DNA from: Artemisia argyi
Taxonomy: Eukaryota; Streptophyta; Magnoliopsida; Asterales; Asteraceae
Reading direction: 5' to 3'
Assembly: GCA_030686995.1 (NCBI GenBank)
Contig: JARVZY010002400.1
Location: forward strand, 248,001-312,000
DNA length: 64,000 nt
Shown here: positions 1-13,445 of the stretch, piece after piece
How positions within the stretch are numbered: position 1 is the stretch's first letter
Layout of the letters: the number at the start of each line of letters is the position of its first letter
Position numbers and translations under genes: made by a program
Notes under the pieces: generated by a model
The model's input: the letters and a program-made list of their open reading frames with translations, nothing else
The model's database searches: none
Told to the model about the DNA's origin: nothing

Positions 1-867
1 CTAGAAATTTCAGATAACCTCACCTTCATACCAAGCAAGGGATCAAGCCAGAACATATCTCCTCATCTACATGGGAAAACAGAATAGACATTCATCGACA
101 CAACATCAAGTGATACCTTCGTCTTGTCTATTACAACGATAAACAATTTCAGGACTTAAGTTAGTCTAAATACCTATGCTTGTAGTTATGCCAGATAACC
201 ACCAATAGACATTATCCAACCTCAGGAACTAAGTGTTAGACATCTATGCATTTAAGCGAACATTTCCTATTCTACCATTTTATCCTTGTTAGTGTTTTCA
301 CTTTTAAATAAAGTTGATGCATTTACATAAATCACCTACCTTGTGGAAAAATGATTTCTGAAATTCCTATTTTGAACAAGTACGATCCTTTTTGGTCAAT
401 CTTTAGCAACACTATTGTACAATGAGAAATATACATAAACATCAAACTTTGGTAAGCAGTCTTAATCACAACATGTTTGAAAACATTTTTCTACTTCATA
501 ACTACTGAAATTTTGAATCATCAGGAAAAATATTACTTAGTAAATCATTTGCTCCATTTTTCTAAGTTCGTTTATTCAGAAAAAGATTTCAACCAAAACT
601 CACAATCGCGAGACAAATTTCCAGAACCAACTTCCCTACAACATCGCTTATGCATTTAGGATTTTGTGACTTGACAGTCAAGAATATTGGTATATGTGAT
701 GAAGGAATTAGGAAGGACATCACAAATTAATCACAAACTTCAGTAGTGGAGACCAAACCCAATAGACAAAGAAAAACATATGTCTTATCATCCGTTGGAA
801 CAAAACACAAGGAATCAAATTGTTACCTATATTCTATCCCTTTCAGATAACGCCAAGTTCGAAGGAC

Positions 868-1972
868 CGAACGTTGTGGAATTAGTCACAAAGGTTTATT
901 GTACCCATTTCAGTTATTCCTGTTAAGGAAACTGATTCACCTTGGACTTCAGGTAATCATTTCAGAATTTCCTTCAGAAACCCATTTAGATGGAAACATC
1001 ACTTATCATCCTCAGACCGATGGTCAAAGCGAGAGAACAATTCAAACATAGGAAGGTATGCTCAGAGCATGAGTGATTGACTCTAGAAATGGTTGGAACA
1101 ATCATTTAACATAAATCAAATTCATCTACAACAATAGTTATCACACCAACAGCGAGAAACTGGCAGAAGTTAGATTGGTACCTAACACATATCATTTGGA
1201 TTGGGTATCCTGAACAACAAACCATCCAGATTCAAGTGGGAGAACAAATTAAGTTAAAAGCATTGCCTTGGATTGGCATGATACAAATTGGATAACAAGA
1301 GAAGTTGAACCTTTAGCATATTGGACCATTTAAGATTCATTTTAGAATCGACCAACTAGCATACAAACTTGAGTTCTGGCAGAATTCAGCAGTATATATT
1401 ACCACTATCACATTTAAAACATTAAGAAGCGCAGACCATCTATTGATGGGCCAAACTTGGAAAAAGCTCAACTCATTAGTTCAGTAGGCATTCATGAGAT
1501 AACCAGAAATTTCCTACAAGTCAAGAATCAGTTACAAGTTCAATAAGTTGTAAACCATTAAGAAAACTTGGAAAGTTCTGCAGAGTTATGCAGAAAGTTC
1601 TGCCTAGGAAAGGCATGTTATCATTCAGAAAACTTGGAAAGTTACACCAATATACACTGGACCATTTAATATTCTGACAGAGAAGGCATAGTGGCCGTCA
1701 GATTTGAACATTGCCAGAGAACAACAGGATTACACGAACATATTTCACATTTTCAGATCCCCAGAAATGACTTTCAGATGAGTCACTCATGATTCCATTG
1801 GAAGGGATCCAACCCAAATGACAATCTCAGACCTTGTAAGAGAACCAACAGAAACCATGGACCGTTTGGTCAAACAGTTGAATCAGAGTCGAATTCCGAT
1901 CGTTAGAGTTCGCTGGAATTCTCGAATATCATCACCTTTTCACCAATACGTTTTCAGAGACCAACATAAACT
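868..1972 (+). pseudogene. Gypsy-1 integrase and pol C-terminus, decayed (left copy)
   Basis: Integrase can be read in broken frames. The typical stretch YHPQTDGQSERTIQT is at 1004-1048. It is followed by degraded sequence resembling the region after the core, including a GPFKI-like string near 1325-1340. The last readable piece, 1818-1974, carries EIMDR-like and QSRIPIVRVRWNSR motifs, typical of the tail of chromovirus-type Gypsy integrases. Stops and frameshifts occur throughout, and the catalytic core cannot be followed, so it cannot encode an active integrase. An open frame starting at 1818 runs past 2009 into the LTR, but only its first ~50 codons are pol-like. Confidence 0.75.
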
Positions 1973-2008
1973 GAACTTCGGGACGAAGTTCCTTTTAGAG
2001 GGGAAGAA
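1973..2008 (+). promoter_or_regulatory. Gypsy-1 pre-PPT hairpin and polypurine tract (left copy)
   Basis: GAACTTCG (1973-1980), loop GGA, CGAAGTTC (1984-1991) form a perfect 8-bp stem. The purine-rich tract TTTTAGAGGGGAAGAA follows and ends one base before the LTR start TG at 2009. This is the expected position of the plus-strand primer. Confidence 0.8.
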
Positions 2009-5000
2009 TGTCACAACTCACCATTTCAAGTCATTTCAGGTCATTTCCCGAACTTTGGAAAAACACTATTCATCAAACACTATTCATCAAAACACTATTC
2101 ATCAGTTTACTATTCATCATTTTTGGTGTCAGTTTGACATTCCGAGAAGCATTCAGAAATTTTACTATTCACTGAACACTATTCATTGCGGGAAAAGATT
2201 TCATCATTCACGTGCATTACACATTTCATCGTAAATTTAGTTTACGGGTATTCAAATTCGCGTAACCGTATTGGTTCAGGTGCGAATTCATGCATTATCA
2301 GTAATGACATTTCATACGGACTGGAGATAGTCTGCATATCATCAGTAGGTCATTTACATGTTATACCACTCTTAGGATTTTCAAAATTGTATATTTGATA
2401 CATTTAACGTTTTCCTTATAATTATTTATAAATAAACGTTAACACCCGGTTTATACACGACGAATATATCTAAATATTCCCACAATGGTCCCGACATATT
2501 TTTATATCCATTTTAACATTATAAAAGTTATTACATTCATTTACCCAGTATTTTGGAAATTTATTTTATTTATAACGTAAGCTTATGAATATTACGACGG
2601 TTTTCGTGAAAACTAAACAATAATCACCCGATCACTCAGTAATTGTACCCAACATATTTTCAACATATTTTTATCATTATTATGACTTTATTTTGTCCCG
2701 GTTAACTTCGTTAATATTTATTTCTAGCAAACCCGGTACCCGATTATAACTAAACTAACTAAATCTCTACACTAATACTACACTAGGAATTAATTAACAA
2801 CTCAAATCACAATTTGCTTCTTTCTTTTTATACAAAAACCACACCATAACCACATGACTAGTTTTCTTAACCTCTAGCATTAATGTACTCTTATTATACA
2901 TTATACTTATACCAAAATATCTACAAACACAAATCACAAAACACTTAATTCTTTTTAGATCAAAAACTCAACTTCTCATCTCTTTCTCTTCACCATATCC
3001 ACGACCCATAACCAAAATCCATGATCAAGTGAAGGTTTTTCAAAGTACAAAGCATCAAAGTTGTTCATTTCATCATTCTAATCAAGAATCATACCTCAAA
3101 AACACAAGTAATCCAAGGTTTCTAATCATCTCATCACCTATTATTTCAAAGTGAGTATTCAAAATTATTTTCATGTTTTCATCTAATTAACATATGTATC
3201 TTATGGTATTCATGCTTAATTTCATGCACAAACTAGTTATACCACTTTATTTTTGTATACTTTTTGAACATACAAACCCTAGATTGTGATTTAGGTGTTT
3301 CTTTGTTTAATTAACTTGATTACTAGTCATTAGGAACCCATGGTACCCTAAGAAGGTGTATGGTAGGATTAGTATAGACTTGTGGTGTTTGCAAGAGATT
3401 TGGTTGAAGTAAAAACTAGTTTTGAACCTTGGAAATGGATTTCTAACAAGTTTATAAACATGATGTCCCATTTTGGTAAAATCTGAAAAATCAGTAAACA
3501 CAAATGAAACTTTGGCAAAATTTTTAGAAAATACTTTCAAAAACGAATCCGTAGGCGAAAGAACGGATTAAAAAGAGTTTATAACGAAGAAGTTATGATT
3601 TTTGCAAGTTTATTGACGAAAACTATTTTCCGGAAAAATACATGCTGTTGGACATTTTTCGTCGCATAAAAAGAGGCTTTAGACGTAACCCGGAGGAGCC
3701 GAGCTTTCCAAAATATATTACTACATACTAAGACGTAACCGTGGATATAAAGAACAAATAAAATGGACTTATAACGACAAAGATATTCACGTTTCAATAT
3801 CGGCAAAAATCCTCTATAATTGGCAGCTTTTAGAAATAATAATAACACTACGTACTAAATTCTAGATTTTCTAGAAATATTAACCAAGTACCCAATTTCA
3901 TAAATAATGATGTATTAGTGATTACAAGTATATTTTCATTAGTACAAGGCGTTATTTCAAGGATTTCAAACCGAGGATTTCAACACAAACATTGGTACAT
4001 ACGATATATATAAGTATATATATTGCAACTAGTTTATTTTTATAATAGCCATATTTTTCCTAAGTCTTGGAATATATACTTTTGATAACAACAAGTGTTT
4101 TTCAAAGAGTAGAGTGGTATAGGAAACATGTGCATGGACATTCATAACATCATTTGGTGATCTAAAGTAGATCGTTCATCATTCACATTAGGTTGCGGCT
4201 AGTGTGCGCGCCTTGTTTTTCAGCTCATTACATGTTCATGGTTGTTCATTTCACATCATCACAGTTTCATCAGTTGAGGTGAGTTTTCATAGCCCCGTTT
4301 CCAATTCAACATTATTGATTGTTTTCAAATCCCACGGGGGGAATACATTGCATCAATCATTTTAGTACGAGCCCAAGTATTCAAACATATGTACATTGCT
4401 TAAGTTACCTTGCCATGTGATAAGTCCCCTATATCATCATGAACCGTTAATTTACCGGTAAGCGAGAGTGAGTGGATAGATCTATCGAGGGTGACGCCTC
4501 CATCCGTGGTAGTATTTACCAACCGTAAGCGGATGCATTTCATGTCTTTTACATTTGAGTGTTTTGGCAGAACATTCAGGAGGGACATAGTTTCATCAGT
4601 CATAGCTTCGGTGTCATGAGCTTAAGGTCAATTGTACAATTTTCATGAGATTTTTATCTTGCACTTTTACTTGTGGTGGCCGTACATCATTACATTTTAT
4701 AAACCTATGGAATTCACCAACATTCGTGTTGACGTTTTAGCAATGTATTTCAGGTTATTAAGGTAGCTCATGTGACATGCATTTGGACCTTCATGGAGTC
4801 GCGGAGTCGACGCGTCTCACCATTATTTCATGCACTTATGTAAACATTTGATCTAGTAGGACTTGTTTTCATAAACTTGCAACACATTTTGGGGACCTCA
4901 TTTTGTAAACTCTGGATTATTTCAATGATCAAATGCAGTATTTTCCAAACGACACTTTAGGTCGTTCAATGTAACTGTAACTGTGGTGCTATGACAGACA

Positions 5001-5050
5001 CCCCCAGGTATTCCATTCCGCTGCAAGTCAGGTAAATTGGGGGTGTGACA
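2009..5050 (+). repeat. Gypsy-1 LTR (shared middle LTR)
   Basis: A 3042-bp LTR from TGTCACAACTC to GGGGGTGTGACA. It aligns end to end with 10402-13445 (3044 bp). I noticed roughly a dozen substitutions and a 2-bp TA-repeat length change, under about 1 percent divergence by eye. Near the start are three or more copies of an ACTATTCATCA unit (about 2063-2120). The 3' end has ACACCCCCA and TTGGGGGTGT facing each other around a TTCCGCTGC box. All open frames inside are short and unrecognised. Confidence 0.92.
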
Positions 5051-5112
5051 GATTGGTATCATAGCTAAGGTTATAGCGAACTAGGATGTATCTTGGACCC
5101 TAGACTATAACC
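5051..5112 (+). promoter_or_regulatory. Gypsy-1 primer-binding site and leader hairpin
   Basis: Directly after the LTR comes TGGTATCATAGC, one mismatch from the usual initiator-tRNA-Met site TGGTATCAGAGC. It is followed by a two-part inverted repeat: GGTTATAG (5069-5076) with CTATAACC (5105-5112), and inside it CTAGG (5081-5085) with CCTAG (5099-5103). The same design is found in Gypsy-2. Confidence 0.8.
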
Positions 5113-6162
5113 ACATCAGCATAGCATCTCATCATTTCATCATAGGTGCATAATCATGATACATGTTGTTTCATACATACCCTGTGCGAGTTATTTATAC
5201 TCATATCCGTATATGTATATCATTTTATTGACCTGGTTCACAAGTGACATGTCTTCAGATACTCACCCTGACATCCTTTTATCGGATTCCGACATTGAAG
5301 ATGCCTTGTCATCTTCCACTACCATTATACCACCAGTTGCGCTTACACCACCATTAGCACTATTGATTTGCCATAGGAACAGGGTTTTCCTATCATTCAG
5401 CCCGTACATAGAATGCCTTTTGGTAGTGTATTCAGAATTAATCTTAATGGACTTATTAGGATGCTTATTGCAAGGAAGATAGTGTGTTTTCTTTCCATCA
5501 CTAGTAGGGCACTTACTACTCAGGTACTACCACCACCATCAGTTACTTATTACACTATTGGCCTTCCCACAGTGTGTACTTCAGTTTTACCTTTTGGATG
5601 TCGCGAGGTAGCGCGAAAGAGGATAGTATTCCATTCACTAGTACCATCATTGTCATTTTCCTTTTCCATTCCCACTTGCCATGATCTAGATAACATCTAG
5701 TAGATAATACCAATATCACGGACTCAACAGGAACTTCCGCAGATTCTTCAGGAATGGTTCAGAACCTACATTATCTAAGATTTGATCGATGCACAACTTC
5801 AGACACCACTTCAGGACTATCTCGACCTTATGATGCCACAAACCTGATTTCAGACAGAGGGACACCAGGAAGTCCCTAGACCAGATTATATCCTCACTAG
5901 CTTTTACTATTATCCTAGCCACAGAAAAGTGTGGGACATAGTCTAAAGAACTTGTTGTCTTTTGATTGTTGTACAAACAAATATATCAAGTGTGACTCTA
6001 CTATGTAAGAAATGGTTGTGCTATTTGTGATATCGGTTCACGTAGACCGAAATTTTCATGTATTATATTCATGTGTTGTGAATATGATGACTTTGATTAC
6101 CTATAGATCCTCATGGTCTCTTATGATTTGATGAAGAGAGATTTAAGCAAACCACTACAAAC
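5113..6162 (+). other. Gypsy-1 untranslated leader
   Basis: About 1 kb between primer-binding site and gag start. Only short unrecognised open frames are present, and I saw no conserved protein motif. It is probably the 5' UTR of the element transcript. Confidence 0.6.
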
Positions 6163-7115
6163 ATGACGCAAGCTGCTGTTGGACAAGTCATTGCCAAGAA
6201 CATAGTTAACGCCCTCACTAAGGAACTTACTCACGTGGAATTTATGGGGTGCAATCCTCCCTCCTTTAGCGGAACTAGAAACACAAAGGAATTTCTCCAA
6301 TGGTTCGAAGAAATAGAAACAATATTTCAATGTGGCGACTGTCGTAAGGAATACAAGGTTAAGTTCGCCACATGCACTTTTCAGGATCATGCCCAGGAAT
6401 GGTGGACCAAACATATTAAGATGGTAGGAGTTGATACTGCCTACTCACGCTCTTGGGAGAAACTAAGAAGGATGATGGGTATAACATTTTGTGTAGGAAG
6501 TGAATTACGAGCAAGGGAACAGGAAACACTAAACTTTATCATGGTAGGAAATGATGTGACGAGTACACTACTCATTTTTATGAATTAACACGACTAGGTT
6601 CTGCAATGGATGAACCGGAAAGCAAGGAACTTGAAAAGTACATTGGGGGACTCTCCCATGGAATTCGTATGTTGGTCATCGCATGGGAACCCAATGCCAT
6701 GTCTGAAGCTATCAAAATGGCGATCGAGGTAAAGGAACTCATAGTTCACGCCGAGACATCAGGAAACAATAGTGACAATAAAAGGAAGTGGAACAACAAT
6801 CTAGGTTGCAATGCTGCTCAACAATCACCCAAAGGACAAGAAATGAATAGAGCCTTTGCTGCAGAACCGCACACAAAGAGAAGGTATATTGGAAAGTTAC
6901 CATATTACAACCTGTGTAATCAATATCACCGAGGTCATTGCAGTAAAACGTGTGTAGTGTGCAAGAAGCAGGGTCATTGGACAGAAGACTGTAGGAAAGT
7001 CACAAATCAGAAAATCCCAGGGAGTTGCTTCAAATGTGGAAACTTAGGGCATTTCAAAAATGACTGCCCGGAACTAAGGAACAAGGAAAAATCAGGAACT
7101 TGGAATCAAGACTAA
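6163..7115 (+). pseudogene. gag: Gypsy-1 gag (capsid and nucleocapsid), single frameshift
   Basis: Gag forms the virus-like particle and binds the RNA. The first frame, from ATG 6163, has the retrotransposon gag core (PPSFSGTRNTKEFLQWFEEIE, then VKFATCTF and EWWTKH). It goes out of frame near 6563, where one base of an expected Tyr codon appears to be missing, and ends at 6588. The following frame carries the rest of the capsid (THFYELTRLGSAM, EKYIGGL) and runs to 7115. It holds two good CCHC zinc knuckles, CVVCKKQGHWTEDC and CFKCGNLGHFKNDC. A preceding third knuckle has lost its first Cys (now Tyr). Apart from the frameshift the gene is intact, in contrast to the ruined pol downstream. Confidence 0.88.
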
Positions 7116-9260
7116 ATCGCTCGAGGAAGAGCGTGAGATGTTGAAAGAGAACAGTCATGATATTAGCAACATCAAGGATAACAACAATACTTCAGCAGCA
7201 GGAGCTTTGTTTCAATATATAAACCATAGTTTGAGCCCTTTAGGGTTGTATCTTTCCTGTTGTACTTACTGTTAGTACGATGACATAACCTAGTTGTATT
7301 AAGCACTTTCCTGTCCAATGTAGTATCTATCCTTTGTTACCTAGGTGATAATCATAACCATCATTTACTCCATTTTCTATCCCATTTGCTCAGACTTCAA
7401 TCGTTTCGCAACATTTTAGCATTGCTCATCAGGGATTAGGTTGATTTCGTATTTGACGAATTAGTAGACTATTACCATTCGACAAGATTCACTCACGTAT
7501 CCAGTACACCATTCAAGCTATTTTACTATCATATGGGGAAATTGTTTTACAGAAAAATTTCTGAAGTAAGCTATTTTATTTCCATCCTATAAATTGATTT
7601 TTCTGTTATTACACCAAGTATTTACTATTATTACGCGAGGCAATTTTTATGTTATTTGAAAGAAAACATCAGGATACCATTTTAATAACAATGCGTTGAA
7701 CACCATCTAAAACTTTTGAGGAAAGTTATGATATTTTGACAAAAATCTAACATCGCATCATTAGTCCTCAATTGTACATAGCCTGATCACCTATGTAAAA
7801 TTCAGGAAGGATTATGCCATGAAGGAAATAATTACCTTTTCAAAGGATTGTTAATAACAATCTTCATTTAAAAGTTTTGTAAACAAAGGAACTCTTTCAT
7901 AAACATCCCTTTTGCCAAACTATCCCTGGATACTTACCCCACCGGTTACTCACTTAGCCATTAAGTTGGATTTTTCCCATTGACTTCCCTAGAAGAGACT
8001 TTCCATATCAATTACATGCAGGATTCCTCTATACAATAGAAGCAACGAAAGGATTACAGAACTACTAACCAGGACTAGAAGTATATAGTGAGAGAATTCA
8101 TAACTCAACAACAATCCTAAGATACTGCGAGACCATCTGAATCACCATCTCTGACTTAGTTGTCAAATTCTATCATTTAAAGGTACTAGCTAGACTGAGC
8201 TACAGGATTGAACTCAATATAGATGTCCGCAGGACAACACAATAGAAATAAACCAAGCTTCTAATTGAGACTGTAGAGCATTTCATTTAAACATGGCCTC
8301 ATCCATACATAAACATTCCTGCAGTAAGTTTTCACAAAGGACAATTGTTTGAATCAAGAATATCGATGTAATTTCCTCTAAGGCCTTATGTCACTAGAAA
8401 TTTCAGATAACCTCACCTTCATACCAAGCAAGGGATCAAGCCAGAACATATCTCCTCATCTACATGGGAAAACAGAATAGACATTCATCGACACAACATC
8501 AAGTGATACCTTCGTCTTGTCTATTACAACGATAAACAATTTCAGGACTTAAGTTAGTCTAAATACCTATGCTTGTAGTTATGCCAGATAACCACCAATA
8601 GACATTATCCAACCTCAGGAACTAAGTGTTAGACATCTATGCATTTAAGCGAACATTTCCTATTCTACCATTTTATCCTTGTTAGTGTTTTCACTTTTAA
8701 ATAAAGTTGATGCGTTTACATAAATCACCTACCTTGTGGAAAAATGATTTCTGAAATTCCTATTTTGAACAAGTACGATCCTTTTTGGTCAATCTTTAGC
8801 AACACTATTGTACAATGAGAAATATACATAAACATCAAACTTTGGTAAGCAGTCTTAATCACAACATGTTTGAAAACATTTTTCTACTTCATAACTACTG
8901 AAATTTTGAATCATCAGGAAAAATATTACTTAGTAAATCATTTGCTCCATTTTTCTAAGTTCGTTTATTCAGAAAAAGATTTCAACCAAAACTCACAATC
9001 GCGAGACAAATTTCCAGAACCAACTTCCCTACAACATCGCTTATGCATTTAGGATTTTGTGACTTGACAGTAAAGAATATTGGTATATGTGATGAAGGAA
9101 TTAGGAAGGACATCACAAATTAATCACAAAGTTTAGTAGTGGAGACCAAACCCAATAGACAAAGAAAAACATATGTCTTATCATCCGTTGGAACAAAACA
9201 CAAGGAATCAAATTGTTACCTATATTCTATCCCTTTCAGATAACGCCAAGTTCGAAGGAC
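7116..9260 (+). other. Gypsy-1 internal region, eroded, no readable gene
   Basis: Protease, reverse transcriptase and RNase H should lie here, but all frames are full of stops and I found no catalytic motif (no DSG/DTG protease box, no YVDD/FVDD). A weak resemblance to the start of a reverse transcriptase region around 7930-7970 is not secure. From 8394 on the sequence repeats bases 1 onward. The small open frame at 8870-9052 (also 477-659) has no recognisable family. Confidence 0.6.
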
Positions 9261-10365
9261 CGAACGTTGTGGAATTAGTCACAAAGGTTTATTGTACCCA
9301 TTTCAGTTATTCCTGTTAAGGAAACCGATTCACCTTGGACTTCAGGTAATCATTTCAGAATTTCCTTCAGAAACCCATTTAGATGGAAACATCACTTATC
9401 ATCCTCAGACCGATGGTCAAAGCGAGAGAACAATTCAAACATAGGAAGGTATGCTCAGAGCATGAGTGATTGACTCTAGAAATGGTTGGAACAATCATTT
9501 AACATAAATCAAATTCATCTACAACAATAGTTATCACACCAACAGCGAGAAACTGGCAGAAGTTAGATTGGTACCTAACACATATCATTTGGATTGGGTA
9601 TCCTGAACAACAAACCATCCAGATTCAAGTGGGAGAACAAATTAAGTTAAAAGCATTGCCTTGGATTGGCATGATACAAATTGGATAACAAGAGAAGTTG
9701 AACCTTTAGCATATTGGACCATTTAAGATTCATTTTAGAATCGACCAACTAGCATACAAACTTGAGTTCTGGCAGAATTCAGCAGTATATATTACCACTA
9801 TCACATTTAAAACATTAAGAAGCGCAGACCATCTATTGATGGGCCAAACTTGGAAAAAGCTCAACTCATTAGTTCAGTAGGCATTCATGAGATAACCAGA
9901 AATTTCCTACAAGTCAAGAATCAGTTACAAGTTCAATAAGTTGTAAACCATTAAGAAAACTTGGAAAGTTCTGCAGAGTTATGCAGAAAGTTCTGCCTAG
10001 GAAAGGCATGTTATCATTCAGAAAACTTGGAAAGTTACACCAATATACACTGGACCATTTAATATTCTGACAGAGAAGGCATAGTGGCCGTCAGATTTGA
10101 ACATTGCCAGAGAACAACAGGATTACACGAACATATTTCACATTTTCAGATCCCCAGAAATGACTTTCAGATGAGTCACTCATGATTCCATTGGAAGGGA
10201 TCCAACCCAAATGACAATCTCAGACCTTGTAAGAGAACCAACAGAAACCATGGACCGTTTGGTCAAACAGTTGAATCAGAGTCGAATTCCGATCGTTAGA
10301 GTTCGCTGGAATTCTCGAATATCATCACCTTTTCACCAATACGTTTTCAGAGACCAACATAAACT
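9261..10365 (+). pseudogene. Gypsy-1 integrase and pol C-terminus, decayed (right copy)
   Basis: Same decayed integrase as at 868-1972, with the HPQTDGQSERT stretch at about 9397-9441 and the RIPIVRVRWNSR tail in the open frame that starts at 10211. The two copies share their stops and deletions, so the decay came before the duplication that made the array. Confidence 0.75.
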
Positions 10366-10401
10366 GAACTTCGGGACGAAGTTCCTTTTAGAGGGGAAGA
10401 A
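10366..10401 (+). promoter_or_regulatory. Gypsy-1 pre-PPT hairpin and polypurine tract (right copy)
   Basis: Same 8-bp stem, GGA loop and purine tract as at 1973-2008, ending at the LTR start 10402. Confidence 0.8.
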
Positions 10402-13400
10402 TGTCACAACTCACCATTTCAAGTCATTTCAGGTCATTTCCCGAACTTTGGAAAAACACTATTCATCAAACACTATTCATCAAAACACTATTCATCAGTT
10501 TACTATTCATCATTTTTGGTGTCAGTTTGACATTCCGAGAAGCATTCAGAAATTTTACTATTCACTGAACACTATTCATTGCGGGAAAAGATTTCATCAT
10601 TCACGTGCATTACACATTTCATCGTAAATTTAGTTTACGGGTATTCAAATTCGCGTAACCGTATTGGTTCAGGTGCGAATTCATGCATTATCAGTAATGA
10701 CATTTCATACGGACTGGAGATAGTCTGCATATCATCAGTAGGTCATTTACATGTTATACCACTCTTAGGATTTTCAAAATTGTATATTTGATACATTTAA
10801 CGTTTTCCTTATAATTATTTATAAATAAACGTTAACACCCGGTTTATACACGACGAATATATCTAAATATTCCCACAATGGTCCCGACATATTTTTATAT
10901 CCATTTTAACATTATAAAAGTTATTACATTCATTTACCCAGTATTTTGGAAATTTATTTTATTTATAACGTAAGCTTATGAATATTACGACGGTTTTCGT
11001 GAAAACTAAACAATAATCACCCGATCACTCAGTAATTGTACCCAACATATTTTCAACATATTTTTATCATTATTATGACTTTATTTTGTCCCGGTTAACT
11101 TCGTTAATATTTATTTCTAGCAAACCCGGTACCCGATTATAACTAAACTAACTAAATCTCTACACTAATACTACACTAGGAATTAATTAACAACTCAAAT
11201 CACAATTTGCTTCTTTCTTTTTATACAAAAACCACACCATAACCACATGACTAGTTTTCTTAACCTCTAGCATTAATGTACTCTTATTATACATTATACT
11301 TATACCAAAATATCTACAAACACAAATCACAAAACACTTAATTCTTTTTAGATCAAAAACTCAACTTCTCATCTCTTTCTCTTCACCATATCCACGACCC
11401 ATAACCAAAATCCATGATCAAGTGAAGGTTTTTCAAAGTACAAAGCATCAAAGTTGTTCATTTCATCATTCTAATCAAGAATCATACCTCAAAAACACAA
11501 GTAATCCAAGGTTTCTAATCATCTCATCACCTATTATTTCAAAGTGAGTATTCAAAATTATTTTCATGTTTTCATCTAATTAACATATGTATCTTATGGT
11601 ATTCATGCTTAATTTCATGCACAAACTAGTTATACCACTTTATTTTTGTATACTTTTTGAACATACAAACCCTAGATTATGATTTAGGTGTTTCTTTGTT
11701 AAATTAACTTGATTACTAGTCATTAGGAACCCATGGTACCCTAAGAAGGTGTATGGTAGGATTAGTATAGACTTGTGGTGTTTGCAAGAGATTTGGTTGA
11801 AGTAAAAACTAGTTTTGAACCTTGGAAATGGATTTCTAACAAGTTTATAAACATGCTGTCCCATTTTGGTAAAATCTGAAAAATCAGTAAACACAAATGA
11901 AACTTTGGCAAAATTTTTAGAAAGTACTTTCAAAAACGAATCCGTAGGCGAAAGAACGGATTAAAAAGAGTTTATAACGAAGAAGTTATGATTTTTGCAA
12001 GTTTATTGACGAAAACTATTTTCCGGAAAAATACATGCTGTTGGACGTTTTTCGTCGCATAAAAAGAGGCTTTAGACGTAACCCGGAGGAGCCGAGCTTT
12101 CCAAAATATATTACTACATACTAAGACGTAACCGTGGATATAAAGAACAAGTAAAATGGACTTATAACGACAAAGATATTCACGTTTCAATATCGGCAAA
12201 AATCCTCTATAATTGGCAGCTTTTAGAAATAATAATAACACTACGTACTAAATTCTAGATTTTCTAGAAATATTAACCAAGTACCCAATTTCATAACTAA
12301 TGATGTATTAGTGATTACAAGTATATTTTCATTAGTACAAGGCGTTATTTCAAGGATTTCAAACCGAGGATTTCAACACAAACATTGGTACATACGATAT
12401 ATAAATAAGTATATATATTGCAACTAGTTTATTTTTATAATAGCCATATTTTTCCTAAGTCTTGGAATATATACTTTTGATAACAACAAGTGTTTTTCAA
12501 AGAGTAGAGTGGTATAGGAAACATGTGCATGGACATTCATAACATCATTTGGTGATCTAAAGTAGATCGTTCATCATTCACATTAGGTTGCGGCTAGTGT
12601 GCGCGCCTTGTTTTTCAGCTCATTACATGTTCATGGTTGTTCATTTCACATCATCACAGTTTCATCAGTTGAGGTGAGTTTTCATAGCCCCGTTTCCAAT
12701 TCAACATTTTTGATTGTTTTCAAATCCCACGGGGGGAATACATTGCATCAATCATTTTAGTACGAGCCCAAGTATTCAAACATATGTACATTGCTTAAGT
12801 TGCCTTGCCATGTGATAAGTCCCCTGTATCATCATGAACCGTTAATTTACCGGTAAGCGAGAGTGAGTGGATAGATCTATCGAGGGTGACGCCTCCATCC
12901 GTGGTAGTATTTACCAACCGTAAGCGGATGCATTTCATGTCTTTTACATTTGAGTGTTTTGGCAGAACATTCAGGAGGGGCATAGTTTCATCAGTCATAG
13001 CTTCGGTGTCATGAGCTTAAGGTCAATTGTACAATTTTTATGAGATTTTTATCTTGCACTTTTACTTGTGGTGGCCGTACATCATTACATTTTATAAACC
13101 TATGGAATTCACCAACATTCGTGTTGACGTTTTAGCAATGTATTTCAGGTTATTAAGGTAGCTCATGTGACATGCATTTGGACCTTCATGGAGTCGCGGA
13201 GTCGACGCGTCTCACCATTATTTCATGCACTTATGTAAACATTTGATCTAGTAGGACTTGTTTTCATAAACTTGCAACACATTTTGGGGACCTCATTTTG
13301 TAAACTCTGGATTATTTCAATGATCAAATGCAGTATTTTCCAAACGACACTTTAGGTCGTTCAATGTAACTGTAACTGTGGTGCTATGACAGACACCCCC

Positions 13401-13445
13401 AGGTATTCCATTCCGCTGCAAGTCAGGTAAATTGGGGGTGTGACA
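10402..13445 (+). repeat. Gypsy-1 3' LTR
   Basis: A 3044-bp LTR, TGTCACAACTC to GGGGGTGTGACA, near identical to 2009-5050. The sequence that follows from 13446 belongs to a different element, so this is the right end of the array. Confidence 0.92.

Larger units (their letters stand above)
1..13445 (+). mobile_element. Ty3/Gypsy family 1, tandem LTR-sharing array, left end outside window
   Basis: The order is internal 3' part (1-2008), LTR (2009-5050), complete internal region (5051-10401), LTR (10402-13445). Bases 1-2008 match 8394-10401 at a constant offset of 8393 with only a few substitutions, so the window opens inside a second internal unit that shares the 2009-5050 LTR. The bases before 2009 (AAGAA) and after 13445 (CTAAA) do not match. 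This is expected if the true left end lies outside the window. LTRs begin TGTCACA and end TGTGACA. A primer-binding-like site follows the LTR and a purine-rich tract precedes it, which sets the + orientation. The gag is broken and pol is eroded, so the unit is non-autonomous. Confidence 0.9.

Noticed and set aside
477..659. 60-residue open frame repeated at 8870-9052
   Set aside because: It lies in eroded Gypsy-1 internal sequence, is identical only because the unit is duplicated, and resembles no protein I know.
2186..2398. Small open frame in Gypsy-1 LTR, also at 10579-10791
   Set aside because: Low complexity, inside the LTR, no homology; an expected chance frame.
7930..7970. Possible start of reverse transcriptase in Gypsy-1
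   Set aside because: Only a weak few-residue resemblance with stops around it; not called as a feature.
1..13445. Gypsy-1 repeat as a pure assembly duplication
   Set aside because: The two copies differ at scattered positions and by a 2-bp TA repeat, so they are not exact copies; long reads would still be the proper test.
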